NCBI GenBank assembly: GCA_020698575.1
Contig: CM036251.1
Coordinates: forward strand, 4,690,288-4,754,287
From: Bostrychus sinensis
Taxonomy: Eukaryota > Chordata > Actinopteri > Gobiiformes > Eleotridae
Length of the DNA stretch: 64,000 nt
Direction: 5' to 3'
Below the pieces are notes generated by a model. That model was not told where the DNA came from and did not search any database. It was given only the letters and a program-made list of their open reading frames with translations. Positions within the stretch are counted from its first letter, which is position 1. Each line of letters starts with the position of its first letter. The position numbers were made by a program, and so were the translations under genes. Below, piece by piece: positions 49,401 through 61,400 of the stretch.

Positions 49401-52400
49401 CCCTGCATCTGTTCCTCAAAGTTCTGATGCTGCAAACAGAAAAAAACAGGCAAGAAAAGGAAAAGTCATGTTGTATATCAAGTAGTTTAGTTTCACTTGT
49501 TTAAAGAATACATGAAACAGACATAGCAGCATTTACATTTACCCTTTTTATTTCACAATTAAGTAAAGGAAGAAAAATGTAATCATAATTGTTTGCAAGA
49601 GTCCAGGGCTGGGTACCTTAAACAAAAACTTTGTGGTATCGAAAAAAAAAGTTACAATACTACTGGTATCCAAAACATTATTTTTATTCAAAGTTTCAAT
49701 ACCTGGGACCTTTAATGTTCCTTTGGATGTATGAATCAAATAAATAACACAGAATAAATCATACAAACTACTGGTTTTAACTTAAAGCTAAGAATTTTGC
49801 TCCAAAAATTGGTCTTTTATTCAATATTACTGTGTTTGTAGAAGATAAATTAGCTCACCATAGGTATCAGAAAAAGTTTCGCTCAGGTACCAGTATCAAA
49901 AGGACTGGTACTGAATAAATCTGAACAGTACACAGCCCTTGACTTACGCCTGCAAACTTGAGATGTATTTTTAAATATGGTGGGCCTAAACAGCAGCAGA
50001 TTAGCAGCAGTCAATACAAGCAATACTGCAAGTCCTACTACTAATACTACCTGCTTTGGCTCTGAGAGGCTCTGCTCTATAGGAAAAGTCTGTTTTTTGC
50101 ATTAGACCAACCAAAAACTGTAGTACTCACCATTTGGTCCATGTAATACACAAAGCACCAGAAGGCGTCCACCTCATTCTCCATCACATAGAGGATCGGA
50201 GACAGGAGATCGCTCATGCCCTGCACGTAACCTGGGAGGAAAAGAAGAGCTAAACATTCAGTTCATTTTCTTACAGTGCCACCAGACATGGGCAAGCAAT
50301 CACTGCTGTAAATTAATTATGAACCACTAAAAAGTACAGTTTCTCACCGAGGTCGAAGTCGTACATGCAGTAGGTCATGAGGATGTCGTTGAGCAGAACT
50401 AAACCAGGATTATCGATGCCTTCGTAGAAACGGTTCGTTCTGTCTGTGCGGTTCACGTCCTTCTCTGAAAACAACAAAAAACATGACATCAGTTCTTCAC
50501 ACAGTGAGAGTGTGACTCAGCAATCTAACTCCAGTCTCACCGATCAGACTGCGATAGTCTCTGAGCCGAGAGTTTCTTCTCTCCTGTTCTTCACTCACAG
50601 ACTTCCACTGCAGCTTCATCCGGAAATACTCATCCCTTTGAAAGAGAAGAAAATTCTTTACAAGGATCTAAGACAATGTGGAACTATATACAGTATATAT
50701 TTTTGGTTGCTAATGTGAGACTTGTGTCCTTACGTTTTGCTTCTGTGCAGAGCTTTCCTCTCCTCCGCTGTACTGTCCCAAGGAAAATATCCCAGTAAAA
50801 ACTTCCAGGCCTCTTTCCTGATGCCGTGACACAGGCCCTGAACATTTAAAACATTACCATGAGCCGCTGACACAGGGTTAGTCTTAGATATCAATACAAG
50901 CACAGATGAGGTGGTGTACCCCTTTGAAGATGGCCTGTTTGAGCTGTGGGACGCGGACCATGCGTCCCTCTGAATCCTGGTGTTTGAACCATTCATCCAC
51001 AGAGACCGGGTCCTTTCTGGAAACCTGAGGCCGAGTCCCCAAATCAATCTGAAAGAAAACACAGGGGAATTAGTTAGTTTCAAACTGATTTCTATGACTT
51101 CAGAAAAGTTTGAGAGACCCATTTGTTTCTAATATTTGGTTTGACAGATGTATGTTCATCTCCGGTCTGTGCTGTGGTTGGTCTTGAGGATGTAGCCCAG
51201 AAGTTCAGAACAGGCTGAAAGTTAGAGGCTGTTTACACATCACAGTGATAACATACACACATTTAATTTTGTGCTTCATAAATTGTTATTTTTGATAATT
51301 CACAGTAACATGTATGGGGTGTAACGATGCGTTTTTGCAACAATACAATATGTATCGATTAGAATTTTTTAGATCCCATTCAAGAACGATATCAGCTGAT
51401 TTAGATCGATGCAATTTGATCCACTTCAACATCTTCATATCGATACTATCGGTGCAGCAACTTCTGCCAAAAATCTTAAAAGTTTACTCTCAAATCTAAC
51501 ACTGCAGCCAAGGTTGATTATGTCGAGCGGACAGAGTGAAGTTAAGTTGAATATAACATTTTATTTCACTAAAAACACAAAAAATAAATCCAAAAAGAGG
51601 TATGTGGTTTTATTTTAACGTACACATTTCGAATATTGATATATTATCAATTTTTTTCCCATGTACTGTATATCAAAATTCACTTCCTGGAAAACAATAT
51701 GATTTGATACAAGGTAATGTGAATCAATATAGTTTTATCGTAGGAATAAAAAAATCAATACATCGATGTAGTAACTGTATCGTTACACTCATAGTAATAA
51801 TACAAATGACTGTAGTAATAACAATGTTATATGTATTGGAGGCACTTGACTCTGCCCCTTTTATTATTCTGTTTTTATGTATTTTGGTTTTGTTTTTATC
51901 CTAATTGGTTTTAACTTATTTATTTGGACTATTATTATCTATGGGAGGTGCAATAATTAACTACTCTGCATTGCATGATAGAGTTGATTACAGTAATGTT
52001 ACTGTATGAATGTGTATGACTGTGTATGACTGTGTATGACTGTGTATGAATGTGCATGACTGTGTATGACTGTGTATGACTGTGTATGACTGTGTATGAC
52101 TGTGTATGAATGTGTATGAATGTGTATGAATGTGCATGAATGTGTATGAATGTGTATGAATGTGTATGACTGTGTATGACTGTGTATGACTGTGTATGAC
52201 TGTGTATGACTGTGTATGAATGTGTATGAATGTGTATGACTGTGTATGAATGTGTATGAATGTGTATGACTGTGTATGAATGTGCATGAATGTGCATGAA
52301 TGTGTATGAATGTGTATGACTGTGTATGACTGTGTATGACTGTGTATGACTGTGTATGAATGTGTATGACTGTGTATGAATGTGTATGACTGTGTATGAA

Positions 52401-55400
52401 TGTGTATGACTGTGTATGAATGTGTATGAATGTGTATGACTGTGTATGAATGTGTATGACTGTGTATGAATGTGCATGAATGTGCATGAATGTGTATGAA
52501 TGTGTATGACTGTGTATGAATGTGTATGACTGTGTATGACTGTGTATGAATGTGTATGACTGTGTATGAATGTGTATGACTGTGTATGACTGTGTATGAA
52601 TGTGTATGAATGTGTATGACTGTGTATGACTGTGTATGAATGTGTATGAATGTGTATGACTGTGTATGAATGTGTATGACTGTGTATGACTGTGTATGAC
52701 TGTGTATGAATGTGTATGAATGTGTATGACTGTGTATGACTGTGTATGACTGTGTATGACTGTGTATGAATGTGTATGACTGTGTATGAATGTGTATGAC
52801 TGTGTATGAATGTGTATGAATGTGTATGACTGTGTATGACTGTGTATGACTGTGTATGAATGTGTATGACTGTGTATGACTGTGTATGAATGTGTATGAC
52901 TGTGTATGACTGTGTATGACTGTGTAGTGAATGTGTATGACTGTGTATGAATGTGTATGACTGTGTATGACTGTGTATGACTGTGTATGACTGTGTATGA
53001 ATGTGTAGGACTGTGTATGACTGTGTATGAATGTGTATGACTGTGTATGAATGTGTATGACTGTGTATGACTGTGTATGAATGTGCATGAATGTGTATGA
53101 CTGTGTATGACTGTGTATGAATGTGTATGAATGTGTATGACTGTGTATGACTGTGTATGACTGTGTATGACTGTGCATGAATGTGTATGACTGTGTATGA
53201 CTGTGTGTGAATGTGTGTGACTGTGTGTGACTGTGTGTGAATGTGTATGAATGTGTATGACTGTGTATGACTGTGTATGACTGTGTATGACTGTGTATGA
53301 ATGTGTATGACTGTGTATGACTGTGTATGACTGTGTATGACTGTGTATGACTGTGTGTGACTGTGTGTGACTGTGTGTGACTGTGTGTGACTGTGTGTGA
53401 CTGTGTGTGAATGTGTATGACTGTGTATGACTGTGTATGACTGTGTATGACTGTGTATGACTGTGTATGACTGTGTATGAATGTGTATGACTGTGTATGA
53501 ATGTGTATGACTGTGTATGACTGTGTATGACTGTGAATGAATGTGTATGACTGTGTATGAATGTGTATGACTGTGTATGACTGTGTATGACTGTGCATGA
53601 ATGTGCATGAATGTGTATGACTGTGTATGACTGTGTATGACTGTGTGTGACTGTGTGTGACTGTGTGTGACTGTGTGTGAATGTGTATGACTGTGTATGA
53701 CTGTGTATGACTGTGTGTGAATGTGTATGACTGTGTATGACTGTGTATGACTGTGTATGACTGTGTATGACTGTGTATGAATGTGTGTGACTGTGTGTGA
53801 CTGTGTGTGACTGTGTGTGACTGTGTGTGAATGTGTATGACTGTGTATGACTGTGTATGACTGTGTATGAATGTGTATGACTGTGTATGACTGTGTATGA
53901 ATGTGTATGAATGTGTATGAATGTGTATGACTGTGTATGAATGTGTATGACTGTGTATGACTGTGTATGAATGTGTATGACTGTGTATGACTGTGTATGA
54001 CTGTGTATGACTGTGTATGACTGTGTATGAATGTGTATGACTGTGTATGACTGTGTATGAATGTGTATGAATGTGTATGAATGTGTATGACTGTGTATGA
54101 CTGTGTATGACTGTGTATGAATGTGTATGAATGTGTATGACTGTGTATGAATGTGTATGAATGTGTATGAATGTGTATGAATGTGTATGACTGTGTATGA
54201 ATGTGTATGACTGTGTATGACTGTGTATGAATGTGTATGACTGTGTATGACTGTGTATGACTGTGTATGACTGTGTATGACTGTGTATGAATGTGTATGA
54301 CTGTGTATGACTGTGTATGAATGTGTATGAATGTGTATGAATGTGTATGACTGTGTATGACTGTGTATGACTGTGTATGACTGTGTATGAATGTGTATGA
54401 CTGTGTATGAATGTGTATGACTGTGTATGAATGTGTATGAATGTGTATGAATGTGTATGAATGTGTATGAATGTGTATGACTGTGTACTACATGTACACA
54501 TGACATGTGTACTACCTGTATGTGCCGGTGCTGTTCACGTTGTCATGTACTATGTTCTGCAGCTGCTCTGCACTTGCCCAAGACAAATTTCCCCTTGGGG
54601 ACAATAAAGTATATTTGATTGATTTGATATAAAATAGCAGTAAATTTACAAAAAAAACTTCATACTAAGGACCAACATTTTTCTTTTCAATTTTAAGTCA
54701 GTTAAACACTAGAGCATTAACCAGAGGAGACTGCAATGTACAATGGCGCAGGACTAAATTTAGCCAAACTGTAGTGTCTATTAGAATACACTGGAATACA
54801 CTGCCAGCCCATGTTAGGAACTGTGACAACTACTTTACTTTTAAAAAATACCTAAAACAATATTTGAAATCAAACCAGCAATGTACCCATATGTAAATTA
54901 TTTTCTCATTATGATTGACATTATAATTGATCACAGTGGATTTTAACTTCTATGTGACTGCTGTCTAATGTACCTGGTCTTTGTTTTTCTGTGTAATATG
55001 TCTGATATTGTGTGACGATAAGTGATGTAATCTGTATTTTGTGGTTTTACGGTACCTGCCCTAGGACAACGGATGAAATTTAGCTATTGTGCTAACTCCG
55101 GCATATTTACATTGATGCTCACTGCTGATTTGTTGGTGAATGTGCCCTGTCCTATTTCAAATAAAAAAATAAAGTTTAGGAATTTAATAAATATTCCAGT
55201 CTTGCTATCTGACTTAAAAAAAAGCAATTCAAATATAGTTTTTAGGGCTCTTGGCTCCCAGCAAAGACATCGTGGGGTCAAGGAGTCTGCTCGTCCTCCC
55301 CCTGTGAAGTGAACTGGCGACATGCAGAGAATGAATGTGAGAGTGAATGGTTGTCTGTCTGTGTATGTCCAGGGTGTAAAGAGTAATAAGTGTTTCTTTC

Positions 55401-58400
55401 TTGGTATGTTTAGTGCCAAAACAATACAAACGTTCTTAGATTATAATGACATTTTAAATTCTTTTGAAGGGAAGAATCTATAGACTATGGTGTGGGTCAT
55501 GCCTTGGCGGAGGTCTGTGCTCTCACCCTGGTGATGACCTCGAAGCCCGGCTCCTCCTGTTGGTTAATGTCCAGCCCAGGGATCACTTCTCCCAGCAGAT
55601 CGGCCACTTCCTCCGGGGGGCGCTGCGACTGCTCCTCTGTCCCCCGTAAGGCGTCATATAAGTAGTTAGTGACTTTAGAGAAACCGCCCAGGGTCGTCAC
55701 ATAAGGGTCCTTCTTCCACTTCTAGTGCATAAAAAACAAAAACACAACAAAGAACAATGACCAGTTAGTCTCAGGGCTGACGCTCAGACAGACGACCATT
55801 TACTCTCACATTCATTCACTACGGGACGTTTAGATTCACCAGTTCATTTGTACATGCATGTCTTAGGACGGTGGGAGGAAGGCGGAGTATTTTGCTTAGG
55901 CCAGCTAAAGATTGAAGTCATGTTAAAGTGATATCTTACGTTGACGAGGCCATAGTTGTTGTCGTCCAAAAGGTTTTCAAACGACTGGGACAGGGCTTTG
56001 TTGGGCGTGCTCACCAGTAAACAGGACTCATCATCCGCACATCTGAAAGACACACAAAATTATATTAAAGTCTGGCACCAGTTTCCTTTACTAACAAATG
56101 TGTTCGCCCCCAAAAACAGTAACCGTTAATCTAAAATAGTGGGTAGGACCTGAAGAAGCTCTGTGGCTGTTGTTCCTGCCCACTTTGTCTGATTGGTTGT
56201 TTGTCAAGTTACATTTAAAGGTCCTATAGTATGCTTTTTTCAGGCATTTTGAAATAGTTTTGGGAAACCTTTGCATTAGTATTTCACATTTTAGTACTTT
56301 CCCTTTGCAGAGAACACCTGGATTAGGTGTCTGACGCCCCCTGCTGGCAGCAGTGGGGACTGGACAGAGCATAAAATGGCTGTTTTTCCCAAATGATCAT
56401 TGAGGGTACCTCCAGGTTTGTCAAGTGAAACTGAAGACCTTTTAAAAACTCTTTAATGCCATTTAGAGTAAAATTTAATGGCCACATTGTTGACAACAGA
56501 ACAATTATCTCTATGAATTACTGATACTACTCTCTGAAACCAACATATAGGTCAAATATATATGAAAATGACATACAGTTGCCACAAAAAGTATGTGAAC
56601 CCTTTGGATTTAATAACTGGTTGAGCTTACTTTGGCAGCAATAACCTCAACCAAATGTTTTCTGTAGTAAAGATCAGAGCTGCACAGCGCTCAGGAGGAA
56701 TTCTGAACCATTCCTCTTTACAAAACTGTTTAACTTCAGCAATATTCTTGGGATGTCTGCTGTGAATCGCTCTTCAGAGGTCATGCCACAGCATCTCAAT
56801 TGGATTGAAGTCAGGACTCTGGGCCACTGCAGAAGGAGTATTTTCTTCTGTTGAAGCTGTTCTGTTGTTGATTTGCTTCTGTGTTTTGGGTCAGTGTCCT
56901 GTTGCCCATCCTCTGCTGAGCTTCAGTTGGTGGACAGATGGTTTTAAGTTTTCCTGCAAAATGTTTTGATAAACTTGGAAATTCATTTTACTGTTGATGA
57001 TAGCAATCAGGCCCTGAGGCAACAAAGCAGCTTTAGGACCAAATCATGCAGAAATCCAAGTAATTCCAAAGGGTTCACATACTTTTTGTGGCTAGTGATG
57101 TGCGATACCAGATTTCTCACCTTCGATTCGATACCGAGCGATACCAAGCCTGGGATCGTCGATACCAATACCGATTCCAAACCCACCCCTTACAGTTACA
57201 ACCATTGTTCATTCTTCTACATTAATTGAATTTTTATTAATTATAAAAGACTATGTGCATACACATAATAATGGCTTCTTTATGCCACTGGCGCAGCAGA
57301 AGACAATGGATTGGGTTGGATCTGTCACTGTAGAGCACACATGAAGGATCCAGTGGAGTTTGTATTACACTAATAACACTGTTTGTCATTAAAGTATCGA
57401 TACTTTCAGATTGGTATCGATACAGGAATCAAAGATATTGATACTTTTGGTATTGATTCGCACATGCCTATTTGTGGCAACTGCAAGTCAAATATATATG
57501 AAAAAACTCCAGTGGTGTAATAAAAAAGAAATCATAAAATCAAACTTAATCCTAAAATTCAATGATAATCTTATTCAAGTATATTGTAGACACTGTAATT
57601 TTGGTGATATTTTTGTATTTTGTATTCTTATTTATATTATCATAAATATTTGACAAATGTAATAGCTACTGACAAGAAACTAAACTTTTAAGGCCTGGAG
57701 TTTGACACCAGACATCAGATTCAATACCTTTTCAATACTTTTAAGACCCTGAGGCAACCCTGAGCAACGTGAGGCTAACAGACAGATAAATGAGCTGACT
57801 GCTTTGTAGTGACAGCAGTTTAAGGCTGGAATGATCAGAAAGAGTCCGGTGATGGTGTATGGGCTTTAGAAACGCACAGGAACGCTTCCTGGTTTCATGT
57901 AGAGCTGTGAGACCGAGCGTTTTCAGCTCTTGAGAAAGGGACGGCCTTAGCATACAGGATTACTCCAACATGTGTGAATGAAACAAAATACTACTCCAGG
58001 TCTGTATTTGAGGAGGAAACATTATAACATGTTTATAAGCTAAAAAAAAAAAAAGTACATTTAGCAGAATAGGGGACCTTTAAACAAACCAACTATAGCA
58101 GACCTACCTAATGTAGAGCAGATGTTTAACTGGGGTAAACAAAAAACATGCCAGCTTCACTTACACAAAAAAAGTAGCGAAAAAATAACAGGCTGCCTTT
58201 CATTGCACTTATCTCTGTACCAACTGTAAGCCCCATATTCTCACAATGACTCACCACCTGTTCCTTGGAAACAGTCAAATCTTGAATCAAACCCAGCGCT
58301 CATTCATCATCCATCTTTTCAAACACAGTCTAATAATAAATAAACGCTGGCATGTGAGCCTGAACCCACACCGCCACTTAACAGAGACGATTTTATTATT

Positions 58401-61400
58401 GAAAAGGCCGAGATAAGAACTTTAATAACAGCTATCGGCCTGAGATAAAGAGCCCAGCGTCGGACAGCACAACCTCATGTATTTTTGTTGTGCAGGTGTG
58501 GTTCCAGCCTATTTCCAGTGCACTGTTTTGTATGTAAATATAGTACATTAGCATATAAATTACTTCTGAAAACCTTTGAACGGTGAAAATATTAATATAT
58601 GGAGACTTTAATATGATTGTTTGAACTTTGACGGAAAACTGCTGATTCTTTTTCAAACAGGTTTGTCAGCATTTCCCAGAGTGAAGGAGTGGGTTTACAT
58701 GCAAATTTGTGACAGCAGTCTCAGCAGGAGGAATGTAAAATAATAGGTATTCTGACTAATATGGATTTTGCTTGTTACCAGTGGCGGCTGCAGGTTTTTG
58801 AAACAGGAGAAGCTTGTAACATTTATAATTCTGAGGGCTGGCTGGGCTAAATATCAGGCTAGTATGACAGTGTCACAGTGTTGATGTTGAATGAACAAAC
58901 AAACTAAAACAGGATTTAAAAACAGGATGGAAAAAAGGTCTAACAAGAAAGTCATCTGGATAAGGTTTGTTTTTAGAAGACATTTCAAAAGGCTAAGTCA
59001 AAATATTGTACTAAAATAAATAAACATGCCAGAGTCCCCCACTACCAGCTCCTAAACTTTAGAACAGAGAACCTTTTCCCTCAGAGGCCCAAAAGGGAAA
59101 TGTATTAGTGGGCCAAGGGCAATAACCTTTTGCATGTAATGAGAACATAATACAAACACAAAAATAAGGCTTGATAATATGACTAAAACAAATCTGTACT
59201 GTAAAATTATGATTTCAACTGATTATTTTTCTTTTTCCTATATTCTTACCTGAAAATAAATGAAACAGACTTTTTATTTATCAATTAAAAGCATTTTCTG
59301 TTTTTCTTTTGGCGTAAATAATGAATCTAGCCACAGGGGGTCACAAGCCTCTTTGTGCCAGCCCTAAGCCTAGATAAATGGAGAGGGTCGTGTAAGAAAG
59401 GGCATCTGGTGTAAAACCTATGCCAAATCAATATGTGAATCACTCATTAATGGAAAGTAGTGTTGACTCACTCGCTGAGCAGAGCGAACCTCCTGACTGC
59501 GTCCAGGAACAGTCGGCTGCCTCCCTGATGGAAGTGGAGCGTGGGCAGAGTGCACGAGGAGTCTTTTAATTTGAAAACCAGGAAACACCAGCCTTCCTCT
59601 TTTACTGTGATGGAGCGCAAGTCTCTGAGGCTGAAGCTGAAGGCCCAGCGGCTGCGTTCGTGGCTGTGGTTCAACGAGCCTGAGGAGAAACAACCAGAAT
59701 TTACAGACATCCATATCCATAGATTCAACAGCCAGCAGAAGTGTCCCTTATTGGATTGTGTATTAATTAATCATTAATAATAAAGCCTACAACGGGTAAA
59801 ATAAGTATTGAACACGTTGACGCTTTTCTCAACAAATATATTTCTGACAGGACATTTTCACCAAATGTCGATAACAACCCAAATAATCCACACAGAGAAA
59901 GAAACCAAAACAAATACATTCAGAAATTAAGTTATGTGTAAGAAAATGGAATGACACCGGGAAAAAGTATTGAAAGCATGAATGAAGGGAGCTGCAAAAA
60001 GGCGTCATCTGAAATCTATCAGTGATCAGAAAGCAATTCTGCCTCTGACGTCTCATGAGCTCTCTCAGACCTCTGCTTTACCCCTGTTGTTGCAGAATAC
60101 GCTGATGGCTTTGGTCACAGAAGGATTTGTAAACTCCCGACTGTCCCCGTGAGCTTTGTTAGGGCCATAATCCGGAAGTGTTGAACATCATTCCCTCATA
60201 AACCAGCCATGTCAGAAATATATTTGATGAGGAAAAATATTGACATGTTCAATACTATTTTACTTGCTGTATATAACAAAAATGTCTTGTTTTTTAACAG
60301 ATGATTGTTATTACATTATACTATCTGATGACTGAATGCTTTTTTCTCAAATCCCCAAAAATGTCTGTTTAAATGTAAAACATTTGAACTTTTAGAAACC
60401 TTTGGGCTATGTAGTAAAAGTATTGGGGAAAAAAAATTATTCTACACTACTTATTTACTTAAATACATAAAAAAAAAAATCTAATTTCTGGATACATCTT
60501 ATATTTAAATCATTAAAACATACTTTTAGTTGAGTAAAACAGAGAAGCAGGGAACACCGAGGCCATAGTGCGATACAGGAGAAGAAAATGTCACTGGGTT
60601 TACATATAGACGGGTCAAGGATGGACTAAGATTAGCTGGTTAGGGTTCACCTTTCATGCCTAGCAGACAGTGGACACATGTCCACTAACATCTCATGACC
60701 CAATATGGAGAAGGTCAAAACAATGGGTCACAACTGCTACAGACAAGTCAAGAAAGCAGGAGACATTCAAAAATTCATGATATCACTTTTTCAAAATGAA
60801 AAGTATTTTTTGACCTGGGTAACACTCGTCTTGCAATCAGCAGGTCCCGGGTCAAGGGAAATTTGGCGGTAAGTAGTAGGAACAATTTTGTTGAGTATCT
60901 TTATCTCCACTTGAATACTATTGTTTTACAATGACTGTACTTTCTTCCACATCTGATTGTTCATAAAGACAGAACAATTCTAGCCTGGCCAGCGAGTCTC
61001 TCCTACTTTCTTTTCAAAAGCAGGACAGTTTGTTTTCCTCTCCTGCAACAAACGTTTCTCCTCGGTTGATTTGAAACCAGCCAATCACTGCCATTTATCT
61101 GCAGTGCATTTTACAAATACGGACGCTAACTAGCTTCTCTTCCTAGCAAAAATAACCAAGATGGCACCAGAGCGAATTTAATAACTTCTCTGACCTGTTT
61201 AACGGCGTTTAGTGCTTTCCTTCATCACCTGTCCTTGTCATTGTTCAGTTTAACAGTAAAGTCCCGCTGATGTCCGACGTAACAACCACATTCAAACAAA
61301 CCCCCTTTTTTCACAAGTCTTTGTACAAATGGCTTCTGCTGCTGTCCCTGTTCACAAATAAGTCAACAGTTGCTAATAATATGGCAAACCGCCATGTTTG

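Larger units (their letters stand above)
56401..57763. mobile_element. Second-level element inside family X copy D
   Basis: Imperfect inverted ends TGAGGGTACCTCCAGG and CCTGAGGCAACCCTGA. The inner flanks 'gaagaccttttaaaaactct' and 'caatacttttaagaccctga' are roughly inverted. hAT-like by appearance. Boundaries are within a few bases. Split by the Tc1 element. Confidence 0.55.
56217..58081 (+). mobile_element. Family X copy D, outermost shell of a nested insertion
   Basis: Ends AAAGGTCCTATAGTATGC and inverted GGGGACCTTT. The left piece (56217 to about 56385) and right piece (about 57764-58081) join to match copy C; the 1.38 kb between them is foreign. Confidence 0.75.

Noticed and set aside
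51935..54506. Minus-strand open frames of 557, 835 and 837 codons (HTQSYTVIHS repeats)
   Set aside because: They are the three frames of a 10-bp tandem array inside a tbc1d15 intron. Openness follows from the unit having no stop in any minus frame; there is no domain and no splice support.
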